Below the pieces are notes generated by a model. That model saw nothing but the letters and a program-made list of their open reading frames with translations, had not been told where the DNA came from and searched no databases. Shown piece by piece: positions 8,280-15,648 of a stretch of 43,323 nucleotides of DNA (position 1 is the first letter of the stretch; the number at the start of each line of letters is the position of its first letter). Position numbers and translations under genes: made by a program. The stretch comes from Streptomyces viridochromogenes (GTDB taxonomy: Bacteria > Actinomycetota > Actinomycetes > Streptomycetales > Streptomycetaceae), in contig NZ_LGUR01000256.1 in assembly GCF_001270495.1 (NCBI RefSeq), positions 1-43,323 of the forward strand. Reading direction: 5' to 3'.

Positions 8280-8732
8280 GCTGAGGTTCATGTCCGGCCC
8301 AGGCCGCGACCCTCTCCACGAGAAAACGCAGCCGCTCGCCCACCGTGTCCCAGGCATCGCCGGTGAGGTCGACCTGCGCGGCGGCGGCCGTGAGGGTGAG
8401 CCGGCCGAGGCGCGCCTCCACGTCCTTCACACGTTGCCGTACGGGCCGTTCAAGACGCTCATGCAGACCGACCCGCGGGCCGGTCACCGTCGCGGCCTCC
8501 AGCTCGAACCCGGCCGAGCCCAGCGGAACACGCTCCTCCACGTCCGCCGGTGGATCACAGAGGGCGCCGACTCCCTGACCCTCCAGCCCGTGATGACGAC
8601 CGGGTCGTCCTCGTGCCTCGGCTGCTCGTCCACGCCCTCGCCGGGACCACCCTGCCGAGGAGCCGGCCGAGCTACGTCATCGGGGCGGAACTCGGCGGCC
8701 GTCGTCGGTGCGGGCCCGTACGTTTTGTCCAC
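8280..8732 (-). pseudogene. Decayed small hypothetical gene, at least one frameshift
   Basis: On the minus strand a GTG at 8732, with GGGAAGG just upstream, opens VDKTYGPAPTTAAEFRPDDV and stays coding-like to about DDPVVITGWRVRES; the coding-like frame then changes, and the second frame carries LTLTAAAAQVDLTGDAWDTV and GERLRFLVERVAAWAG near 8300-8400. The two halves are in different frames, so the gene is probably broken. I do not recognise the family. The hairpin at 8228-8257 would have been its terminator. Confidence 0.35.
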
Positions 8733-8778
8733 GCCTTCCCTCTCCAGGCCTCACGGTCGGCTGCGCCCTGCTGCTGCG

Positions 8779-8902
8779 CGGATCAACACGGCGATCCGTC
8801 GGCTCATGGCGGAGCCCAACACACCCCGGCGCGCGGCGGAGTACGGGCGGCTACTGATCGAGTGGGAGAAAGCCACCCAGGCCGACTTGATCAAGGCAGC
8901 AT
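8779..8902 (+). pseudogene. Fragment of a small conserved actinomycete protein
   Basis: The frame reads RINTAIRRLMAEPNTP, then RRAAEYGRLLIEWEKATQAD, and LIKAA. This resembles the whole of a short (about 45-60 residue) hypothetical protein common in Streptomyces that starts ..INAAIR.LM and ends ..KAA followed by a stop. Here there is no start codon just before it and the stop is missing, so I read it as a relic. Function unknown. Confidence 0.35.
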
Positions 8903-9049
8903 GCCCTCAGGTCAGCGCATGCCATCTGTATCGTCGCACTCTTCGCCGACTGGGAGTGGCCGACGGTCGTCCCCGGGGTCCTCGCTGTAGGTAACCACGG
9001 AGGATGCTTCTTGGAAGGTAAGCCTGAGCTCCTCTTCTGACGGAGCAGC

Positions 9050-9091
9050 AATCGGGGAGGAGGGCCAGTCACCCGGCCCTCCTCCCCGATT
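9050..9091. terminator. Strong bidirectional stem-loop
   Basis: AATCGGGGAGGAGGGCC (9050-9066) and its exact reverse complement (9075-9091) form a 17-bp perfect stem with an 8-base loop. It stands alone between gene relics, so the gene it served is no longer recognisable. Confidence 0.7.
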
Positions 9092-9249
9092 GACACGTCG
9101 GCGTCTCGCCATGACCATCTTCGAGTTCCGGTGGCGTCCCTGAGGAGACGCTTTGCTGCCACCGGCCGGACGCGACCCCGACGCTGATCGCCGAAGCCCC
9201 CAGCAAGACAACGATGAGACCCGTCAATGCACCAGCCGGGACACGCATA

Positions 9250-9466
9250 AGCCTCCACCAAGACCCTTGACGGCCTCACACGAGTACGCCCAGTCCCCGA
9301 CGCGGAACAGCGGCGCGGGAGCGGTCAGCCGGTTCGCCACCAGTACCTCGGTCACCTGGCCGTGCGTCAGGTCTGCCCGCGAATCCGGTGGACACAGACC
9401 GCCGACGATCCCCGCGACGTCCAGCCGACGCAGAAACTCGGCAGCGACAGGCAGAGCACCCAGACC
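9250..9466 (-). pseudogene. IS1634-type transposase fossil (DUF4277-like N-terminal part)
   Basis: Translating the minus strand from 9466 downwards gives GLGALPVAAEFLRRLDVAGI, then VGGLCPPDSRADLTHGQ and VTEVLVANRLTAPAPLFRV, then GDWAYS. This is the N-terminal region of actinomycete IS1634-type transposases (a LGALPV start, then ADLTHG and VLVANRLTSP.PL). The match stops near 9250, after which the frame becomes unrelated, and the expected start region carries an in-frame stop. Only about 70 of more than 400 residues remain, so it is a fossil. Confidence 0.6.
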
Positions 9467-9803
9467 TCGGTCACCACGGACTCGATCACGACCTCCACGC
9501 GAGGGCGTTCCGTCCGTGGCCTTGGGGACTAGGAAGTCATCGACACACCCGGACCAACGCGGCTACACCGGCAAGACCGTCAATCCATCTGATTCAGCGA
9601 CCCGGGAAGTACGGACCCAGCGCCCCGCCCGCCCCCGTGTACTGCGGGCAGACCGTCGACGAACCCTGTCGAACGCGGCGCACTGGTACGCGACGGTACG
9701 CCGGGACTTGCACTCCGCGGCACTGACCCCGCCGGCAGCCAACGGGAAGACTGCAGCCTTGTACAGCATGATCCGCCGCAGGACCGCATCCGCTGACGCT
9801 GCG

Positions 9804-11032
9804 CCTGCCGAAAAACTCATCCGTCCTGGTGGGGGCTGGTGTACGGGTGGTGTCGAGCGCGGGCGCTTGGGCGGGTGCTCTGGGCACCTGGTGAGTGCCC
9901 CGGCAGGATGATCTGTCGTGCTGCTTCGACTTGCCTGTCTGGGTGTGGCGAACGTGTTCGCCCTGCTGCGGCTGCTGCCGGTGAGCAACCAGGACAAGGA
10001 CGCGGAGATCCTCGCGCTGCGTCATCAGATCACGGTGCTGGAACGCCGGCTCGGCCGGGATCGGGTGCGGTTCGCCCCGAGTGACCGGGTGTTCCTGGCC
10101 GCGCTGCTGCACCGGCTCCCGCGCGGTGTGCTGCGCCGGGCACGGCTGCTGGTGCGCCCGGACACTGTGCTGCGCTGGCACGTGACCTGGTCTCGCGCCG
10201 CCACGCGGCCCGTTCCCGGCCCAAGCGTGCGGGTCGGCCGCGTACCGTGCGCTCGATCCGCGTTCTCGTGCTGCGTCTGGCGCGGGAGAATCCCGGCTGG
10301 GGCTACCGGGGCGAGCTGCTGGTTCCAGGCGTGCAGGTGGCCGCCTCCACGGTGTGGGAGATCCTGAAGGAGGCGGGGATCGACCCGGTACCCGAGCGGG
10401 GTTCCAGCACCTGGACGGACTTTCTGCGCTCCCAGGCCGATGCCCTGCTGGCATGTGACTTCTTTGAAGCGGTCACCCTGTCCGGGGCGCGGCTGTACGT
10501 GTTCGCGGTGATCGGGCACGCCGGCCGGCGCATCCGCGCCCTGGGCGCGACGGCGCATCCGACCGCCTCCTGGGTGGCGCAGGCCGCCAGAAACCTTGTC
10601 ATGGATCTCGAGGATGCCGGCTGCCGGGCCCGGTTCATGATCCGCGACCGCGACGGGAAGTACCCCGCCCTGTTCGACACCGTCCTTGAGGATGCGGGGA
10701 TCGAGGTCGTACTCAGCGGGATCCGGATGCCGCGGATGAACGCGCTCATTCAACGGTGGGTGCAGACCTGCCGACGCGAACTGCTGGACCGCACCCTGGT
10801 CTGGAACCAGCGCCACCTGCTCCACGCCCTGCGCGAGTTCGAACAGCACTACAACTCCCACCGCCCCCACCAAGGCATCGCAGACGCCCGCCCGCTGCAC
10901 CCCCTGCCTCCGCCGATCACCGACCCGGACGGCTATCGCCCACCTCGACATACGACGACGCGACCGCCTCGGCGGCACCCTCCACGAGTACCAACATGCG
11001 GCCTGACCTGCACGGACGAGATTCTCGGCAGG
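9804..11032 (+). mobile_element. Degenerate 1.23-kb insertion sequence with DDE integrase-type transposase
   Basis: Imperfect inverted repeats of 26 nt (about 21 matches) lie at 9804-9829 and 11007-11032; both begin CCTGCCGA read inwards. Between them lies one frameshifted transposase gene whose stop (11004-11006) abuts the right repeat. No obvious target duplication is visible. The element is presumably immobile unless helped in trans. Confidence 0.65.
9918..11006 (+). pseudogene. Frameshifted integrase-core (rve) transposase
   Basis: The gene starts at 9918 (MLLRLACLGVANVFALLRLL, then DKDAEILALRHQITVLERRL) and continues in a second frame from about 10182: a single base appears lost after the RWH codons at 10176-10181. 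The DDE core follows (first Asp in LLACDFFEAVTL, second in MIRDRDGKYPALFD). A +1 change near 10931 restores the first frame for the end LDIRRRDRLGGTLHEYQHAA. Compared with the usual family sequence, three residues are also missing after GWGY, and the catalytic Glu of M.ERWVQ is Gln here (IQRWVQ, about 10752). Two frameshifts plus loss of the third catalytic residue make it inactive. Confidence 0.75.
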
Positions 11033-11057
11033 GACAAGGGCGTGGCAGACCCGCCGG

Positions 11058-11442
11058 ATGCGCCAGGATTCACAGGCACGCCAGCGTCTCGCGGCCCACC
11101 TGCGCACCCTGTACGAGCAGCGTGGCGCGACCCTCACCGAGCTTGCTGCAGTCGTGGGAGACACGAGGCGTGCTGCCCGGCGCCTGCTTCATCGAGGCCG
11201 GCGGCGCTGTGCGCACCCCGCAACAAACACTGCGGATGCGCGCCGCGGCGCGGGCCACTGAGCGGCAGAAGCTGGCGGTGTCCCTGCGGGCACGGTACGA
11301 GGCCGGCGCCTCCGTGCCGGAGCTTGCTGAGGACTGCAACTACTCCGTGGCCACGGTGTACCGGCTCCTGCACCAGGCCCGCACTCCCATGCGGCCCCGG
11401 CACCGCCATGGCCCGGCCTGCGCCCCAAGGAGGCGGCCATGA
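11058..11442 (+). pseudogene. Frameshifted helix-turn-helix protein with two HTH repeats
   Basis: From ATG 11058 one frame reads RQRLAAHLRTLYEQRGATLT and ELAAVVGDTRRAARRLLHR, an HTH unit. Near 11188 the coding frame changes and continues with AGGAVRTPQQTLRMRAAARA, then LRARYEAGASVPELAEDCNY and SVATVYRLLHQA, a second similar HTH unit, up to a stop at 11440-11442. The two units align with each other (LR.lYe..Gat..ELA....s..tv.RLLh). Proteins of this type are common, uncharacterised actinomycete DNA-binding proteins. The shift near 11188 breaks the gene. Confidence 0.5.
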
Positions 11443-11628
11443 GAGCCCCCGTCCTCCCAGGTGTCCCCCGCGGTGCCGCTCGGCTCAACGACCCGCCCAT
11501 CCACCATCCCGACCGCAGTTGCGCAGCAAGGGCTCCCCCAGACACGCAGCCACGCCCGAAGCCTGCGTCGACGCCGTCGACAGCCGCCACATCAACGCAC
11601 CTTTCCAGTTTCAGGAGATCAAGCACAC
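11443..11628. other. Intergenic stretch with an isolated strong ribosome binding site at its left edge
   Basis: AAGGAGG (11427-11433) stands five bases before an ATG at 11439, but the frame that follows has no family-like composition beyond about 60 codons and overlaps the next gene in another frame, so I do not call it. CAGGAG (11612-11617) lies before the GTG at 11629. Confidence 0.35.
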
Positions 11629-12588
11629 GTGAACGAGAACACCCGTATCAAGACCCTGGCGGCGGCCACAGCCCACGCCTGGGACGCCTTCGTCATCAGG
11701 CCGGCCCGGCCTGCGATGCGGACCAGGCCGGCCGGGTCGGCGGAGCGGCTGATCCCGCTGATCAGGTCCGAGGAGCGGGGCCGCGAGTGGTACGACACGG
11801 TGTGCGACAACGTGACGCGCTGGCGCGAGGTCATGGAACGGCGGGCGGACCTGTCGGCCGACCCCATCAACCCGGAGTACGTCGCCCGCTGTCTGGACCC
11901 GCTGCTCCCCGAGAACGCGATCGTGTCCTCCGACTCGGGTTCGGCTGCGAACTGGTACGCCCGCCATCTGACGATGCGGCCCGGTATGCGCTCGTCGCTG
12001 TCTGGGACGCTGGCGACGATGGGCTGCGGTGTGCCGTACGCGATCGGCGCCAAGTTCGCCCACCCGGACCGCCCGGCCATCGCGCTGGTCGGCGACGGCG
12101 CGATACAGATGAACGGCCTGGCGGAGCTGATCACGGCGGCGAAGTACAAGGACCTGTGGGAGGACCCGCGGCTGGTCGTGGCCGTGTGGAACAACCACGA
12201 CCTCAACCAGGTCACCTGGGAGATGCGGGCCATGGAGGGCGTCCCGTCCTTCCTGCCGTCCCAGGAGATCCCGGACGTGCAGTACGCCGCGTTCGCCCGC
12301 TCCCTCGGTCTGACCGGCGTCCGCGTCGAGAAGCCCGAGGACGTCGAGGCGGGCTGGCGCGCGGGCCTGGAGGCGGACGGTCCCGTGGTGATCGAGTTCC
12401 TCACCGACCCGGCCGTACCGCCGATCCCGCCGCATGCCACGTGGGAGCAGATGGAGGCCACGGCCTCGTCGATCCTGAAGGGGGACGCGGATCGCGGGTC
12501 GATGGTCAGGCAGGGGTTCAAGGCGAAGATGCAGGAGTTCCTGCCGGGGAGGGAGAAGAAGAGCCAGCGGGATGCCGAGCGGCACTGA
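11629..12588 (+). CDS. Truncated thiamine-pyrophosphate-dependent enzyme (pyruvate oxidase/acetolactate synthase-like C-terminal part), chimeric 5' end
   Basis: The frame codes 319 residues. From about residue 41 (LIPLIRSEE) onward it is the middle linker and C-terminal TPP domain of a PoxB-like enzyme: SDSGSAANWYARH, LSGTLATMG, then the TPP/Mg motif GDG at 155-157 ending in NN at 188-189, and TDPAVPPIPPHATWEQME near the end. Full-length relatives have about 590 residues; the N-terminal pyrimidine-binding and central domains (roughly 330-370 residues) are missing, so the protein cannot form a normal active site. Residues 1-22 come from unrelated sequence and residues about 23-38 are encoded by a 47-nt hairpin (11699-11745) that occurs again at 13853-13899 as an intergenic terminator. 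GTG 11629 follows CAGGAG. It may be translated, but I regard it as a rearrangement product. Confidence 0.6.
   Translation: MNENTRIKTLAAATAHAWDAFVIRPARPAMRTRPAGSAERLIPLIRSEERGREWYDTVCDNVTRWREVMERRADLSADPINPEYVARCLDPLLPENAIVSSDSGSAANWYARHLTMRPGMRSSLSGTLATMGCGVPYAIGAKFAHPDRPAIALVGDGAIQMNGLAELITAAKYKDLWEDPRLVVAVWNNHDLNQVTWEMRAMEGVPSFLPSQEIPDVQYAAFARSLGLTGVRVEKPEDVEAGWRAGLEADGPVVIEFLTDPAVPPIPPHATWEQMEATASSILKGDADRGSMVRQGFKAKMQEFLPGREKKSQRDAERH
11699..11745. repeat. Copy A of a 47-nt hairpin repeat, inside the truncated TPP-enzyme gene
   Basis: Identical to 13853-13899 except two positions (C/T at the third base and G/A 32 bases later). In both copies the arms GGYCGG and CCGRCC pair, and the two differences compensate each other (C-G here, T-A in copy B). 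The hairpin form suggests an original terminator now read as codons for RPARPAMRTRPAGSAE. It lies exactly at the point where homology to the TPP enzyme begins, so it probably marks the recombination joint. Confidence 0.75.
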
Positions 12589-12844
12589 AGTCGGTTGCGG
12601 GGCGCGCCACTTCTGACGGCGCGGGAGGCATGGGTCCCGCCACGGCCGCGCCGACGCCCTCTGCGTACTTCGGGAGGAGCGGGCATGGCACCCGGGTACC
12701 GCTCTGCCCGTTGGTATTCACTTCTTTGGTGGCGCCGAGGTCCGCAAGACGGTTCCTAGCCTGAACTCGGAGTCGCGCAGGCCCTCCTCCTCACGGAGGA
12801 CTTGCCCGGTTCGTCCCCGAGTGCCCAGGCAAAGGAGCCTCTTT
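12589..12844. other. Intergenic region upstream of the ribosome-inactivating protein gene
   Basis: About 256 bases. A TAGCCT (about 12756-12761) resembles the -10 box of Streptomyces vegetative promoters, but I see no -35 box at a good distance. AAAGGAG at 12831-12837 is the ribosome binding site of the next gene. Nothing else stands out. Confidence 0.35.
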
Positions 12845-13840
12845 ATGACCATGGAAAGTACAGCGACCGTCGGGCGAGCCGGCGGTGGCGGCCACAGACG
12901 CCGTTCCCGCTGGCTGAGCGGGAAGTTCCTGGCGCTCTTCCTCTCCGTCGCCACGATGCTGGGCGGTTGGGCCGTGATCGCCCCGCAGTTCGAGCAGAAG
13001 GCCGCCGCCATTGACGACGGCAAGGACATCGTCTGGGACATCAACGGCGGCCAGCCCGCGTTCAACAAAATGATCGATAAGGTACGCCAGCGGGCGACCG
13101 GTGGCAGGGTGCTGCGGGAAGGAGTACTGCAGACCGATCCCACCCAGGACTCGACCTCTGACATCTTCGCTGTCGAGGTGCGGCACAGCGGAGCCGCGAG
13201 TTCATCGGAAGCGCCGCGTGTCCGCCTGATATTCAAGGCGAAGAACCTGTTCCTCCTCGGCTGGCACATCATCCCCCCGATTCCAGGAGACCTCAATCCA
13301 GGGGCCTCCAACGCCGGTGGAACGCTCATCTGGTTCAAGGGCGACGACCCCGGCTACCGCGGCTCGAACGCGGAGAAGTTCCCGCCCACGGTCCGGAACC
13401 TCAACTTCACCGGAAACTACACCGATCTGGAGCGGGTCGCGGGCCGGCCCCGGTCGGGCCTCACGCTGAGCGGGCCGGTGATGGAGCAGGCGTTCAGAGA
13501 TATCCGAGCCTCGGCCGAAAGGGCCCGCACGGACACCACGGCCGACGCCGCGATGGTCCTCATCATGACCATCGCGGAGGCTGCGAGGTTCGACCCGCTG
13601 CAGCAGGCTTTCGCGCAGGGCTTCGCCACCAACAACCAGTACACGATCACCGGCAACGACGCGAGGCTGATGAACAGCTGGAGCGACATCTCGAATCAGT
13701 TGGTCAGCAACCTGAACGACCGTACGCCCATCGATGTCTCGATCAGGGACAACGATCCCAGCACGGTTGACTTCCTGGCGACAACCGTGTCGTCGGTGAC
13801 CGCCATCCTCGCCATCTGCCTCATGCAGCTCAAATCCTAG
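12845..13840 (+). CDS. Ribosome-inactivating protein (ricin A / Shiga toxin A fold, rRNA N-glycosidase), predicted exported
   Basis: A 331-residue protein. After a basic start (HRRRSRW, residues 17-23) a hydrophobic stretch at about 28-46 looks like a signal peptide or membrane anchor. The rest shows the RIP fold: GNYTDLERVAG (190-200) matches the active-site Tyr region of ricin A (Tyr192 equals ricin Tyr123), IAEAARF (243-249) supplies catalytic Glu245 and Arg248, and MNSW (276-279) supplies the conserved Trp279. The position of ricin Tyr80 appears to be Phe136 (NLFLLGW). Known for the family: removal of one adenine from the sarcin-ricin loop of large-subunit rRNA. I chose ATG 12845 because AAAGGAG lies seven bases before it. 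Natural target and role (anti-predator, anti-eukaryote, or host-associated) cannot be told. No lectin B chain or immunity gene is adjacent. Confidence 0.82.
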   Translation: MTMESTATVGRAGGGGHRRRSRWLSGKFLALFLSVATMLGGWAVIAPQFEQKAAAIDDGKDIVWDINGGQPAFNKMIDKVRQRATGGRVLREGVLQTDPTQDSTSDIFAVEVRHSGAASSSEAPRVRLIFKAKNLFLLGWHIIPPIPGDLNPGASNAGGTLIWFKGDDPGYRGSNAEKFPPTVRNLNFTGNYTDLERVAGRPRSGLTLSGPVMEQAFRDIRASAERARTDTTADAAMVLIMTIAEAARFDPLQQAFAQGFATNNQYTITGNDARLMNSWSDISNQLVSNLNDRTPIDVSIRDNDPSTVDFLATTVSSVTAILAICLMQLKS

Positions 13841-13852
13841 GAGTGCCATCCC

Positions 13853-13899
13853 GGTCGGCCCGGCCTGCGATGCGGACCAGGCCGACCGGGTCGGCGGAG
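13853..13899. terminator. Copy B of the 47-nt hairpin repeat, between convergent genes
   Basis: It fills the gap between the RIP gene (ends 13840, plus) and the histidine kinase gene (ends 13901, minus), the right place for a bidirectional terminator. It forms the same hairpin as 11699-11745 with a compensatory T-A pair in place of C-G. The arms GGTCGG and CCGACC enclose an inner CCTG/CAGG pairing. Confidence 0.7.
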
Positions 13900-13900
13900 G

Positions 13901-15208
13901 TCACGCCGGTTGTGCGTCCGGGCCCGTCTTCGTGAGCGGGGTCGGACGCAGAACGGCACGAACGCTCCAGCCGCCCGCGGAGTCGGGGCCGGCGGTGACC
14001 GTCCCCTGGTAGAGCACGGCGCGTTCACGCATGCCGAGAAGCCCCTGCCCGCCGCCTTCCCGGAGATGATCCCGTGGGCGGAGTGCTGTGTCCTCGACGG
14101 TGATGTGCACGGCATCGTGCTCCGCGATCAAGGAGACACGGACCGTGGTGTCGGAGGCGGCGTGCTCAAGGGTGTTCGTCAGGGCTTCCTGGACGATGCG
14201 GTACACGGCGAGTTGCAGTCCCGCGGGCAGGCCGGTCAGGTCACCGGCCGTGTGGAGGCCGACGTCGGGACCGGCCGCACGGATCCGCTCCAGCAGAGCG
14301 CCGAGGTCGCCGACACCCGGCTGGGGGCGGAAGGGCGTCTTGTGAGGTCCCTCCTCGCGGCTGCCGGTGATGAGCCGGCGCAGGTCGGCCAGGGCGCCGC
14401 GCCCGCTGTCCGCGATGATCCGCAGGGTGTCCGCGCTCTGTTTCGGCCTGGTCTCGGCCAGCCCCGCCGCACCGTCGGCCAGACCGACCACGACGGCCAG
14501 GGTGTGGCCGAGGACGTCGTGCATCTCCCGGGAGATGCGCGCCCGCTCCGTGGCCTCCGCGAGGCGGGCCCGCTGGTCGCGCTCCAACTCCAGCCGCACC
14601 GCCTGGTCCTCCAGTGCCGCGATGTAGGAGCGTGCCACTCGGCCCGCCAGTCCCAGACCGGCGGTGGCGAGGATACAGAGCACCAGGTCGGTGGTCACCG
14701 CCAGAGGGCTGTCGATCCGTTCGATCCGCCGGTCCGGCGCGAACATCATGATCGTCACGATGGTCTGGGGAACGGCGACCGCGACGGCGACGGCCAACTG
14801 GAGCGGCGGTGCGAACCGGGCGAGGTTGTACAGCATGATCAGTTGCGCGAGGAAGTGAGCGTAGGTGAGAACCCCGGAAGCGGCCTCCGCCATGGAGAAG
14901 GTCGTGACGACGGCGAAGACCAGGAAGGGATGACGATCCCGTGCGAGCAGCGGGACCGTAAACCCGATCATCACCATGAGGGCGACCGGGAGGCCCGGAT
15001 CGGCGCCGGCGACGCTGTCCAGAAGACCGGGGACACCGAGAGCCGCGCACACCAGAGGCGCCGCCCACTGCCTGATCCGGGGGTGCTGCCGGCTGGCCCG
15101 CTGGATCGCTGCCATCCAGGCCAGCAGCCGCAGGACCGTGCGATGCTCCGGGCCGCCCAGCAGGCGGCCGGGTTCCACGGGGCGGGCCCTCGATGAGGTG
15201 GTGGTCAC
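13901..15208 (-). CDS. NarL-type sensor histidine kinase, no adjacent response regulator
   Basis: A 435-residue membrane kinase. Residues about 40-200 hold several hydrophobic helices; then an H-box ERARISREMHDVLGHTLAVV typical of HisKA_3 kinases, and an ATPase domain (VYRIVQEALTNTLEHA for the N-box, GQGLLGMRERA for the G-box). I chose GTG 15208 because the paralogous kinase at 18748-20067 starts at the equivalent place and both have GGAG upstream. The two kinases share long near-identical stretches, but here no regulator gene follows: the RIP gene ends convergently 60 bases away. It may signal to the regulator encoded at 18095-18751 or to a distant one. The signal is unknown. Confidence 0.88.
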   Translation of the reverse strand: MTTTSSRARPVEPGRLLGGPEHRTVLRLLAWMAAIQRASRQHPRIRQWAAPLVCAALGVPGLLDSVAGADPGLPVALMVMIGFTVPLLARDRHPFLVFAVVTTFSMAEAASGVLTYAHFLAQLIMLYNLARFAPPLQLAVAVAVAVPQTIVTIMMFAPDRRIERIDSPLAVTTDLVLCILATAGLGLAGRVARSYIAALEDQAVRLELERDQRARLAEATERARISREMHDVLGHTLAVVVGLADGAAGLAETRPKQSADTLRIIADSGRGALADLRRLITGSREEGPHKTPFRPQPGVGDLGALLERIRAAGPDVGLHTAGDLTGLPAGLQLAVYRIVQEALTNTLEHAASDTTVRVSLIAEHDAVHITVEDTALRPRDHLREGGGQGLLGMRERAVLYQGTVTAGPDSAGGWSVRAVLRPTPLTKTGPDAQPA

Positions 15209-15235
15209 TGGATGCGTCTCCAGGGTGCATGCGGA

Positions 15236-15273
15236 CCGTCCGCCACCCCTGAGGGGGAAGGACCGGCGGACGG
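15236..15273 (-). promoter_or_regulatory. Leader hairpin upstream of the orphan histidine kinase
   Basis: CCGTCCGCC (15236-15244) pairs with GGCGGACGG (15265-15273). It lies 28-65 bases upstream of the kinase GTG. A similar hairpin with related sequence lies at the same distance before the paralogous kinase (20098-20132), so it is probably a retained leader element, perhaps controlling translation or early termination. Confidence 0.45.
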
Positions 15274-15420
15274 CGGCTGACAGGAAGCGGCTCACGCCCG
15301 CGATCCGTTCTGATCCGTTCTCGTTGCGGAAGAAGTGCGCGGGGCCGTCTCACGGCCCATATTTCACGTTAAAGGCGTCGACGCGACGGCGGACGGCACC
15401 GCGGAACCCAAAACCAGGGC

Positions 15421-15448
15421 GGCGACTGCTACCACGGTAGTGGTCGCC
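15421..15448. promoter_or_regulatory. 28-bp near-palindrome, possible operator
   Basis: The arms GGCGACTGCTACC (15421-15433) and GGTAGTGGTCGCC (15436-15448) are complementary apart from a two-base centre of each arm, with only AC between them, which suits a dimeric repressor site better than a terminator. It lies in the 440-base divergent region between the kinase (15208, minus) and the hydrolase (15649, plus). Confidence 0.4.
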
Positions 15449-15648
15449 TTCCTCCGAAGGGACACACACCCGGGCACCGCGGCCCCCACCACTGCTTCCG
15501 GAGGGGGCGGCTCCTCCTCAAGTACCAGTCGGCCGCGCCGTTTTCGCTTCCCTGGTGCCCTGCCCGTCCCGTACGTGATCCCTAGCCTGGACGCACGCCA
15601 CAGGGCACCACGGCAGCCCGGCGTACTCTCCCACCGAACGGAGCTGTC

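Noticed and set aside
8218..8994. 258-codon plus-strand frame across 8.2-9.0 kb as one gene
   Set aside because: Only its last ~40 codons look coding; the first part is antisense to a better coding-like minus-strand frame and includes the hairpin at 8228-8257.
9153..9911. 252-codon plus-strand frame in the relic region
   Set aside because: Arg/Pro/Thr-rich translation, antisense to the IS1634-type fossil, and it runs across the left end of the next IS element.
11439..12764. Long plus-strand frame starting at ATG 11439 with AAGGAGG upstream (441 codons)
   Set aside because: Most of it overlaps the TPP-enzyme gene in another frame and its translation is Arg/Gly-rich without family similarity; the ribosome binding site probably belongs to the broken upstream arrangement.
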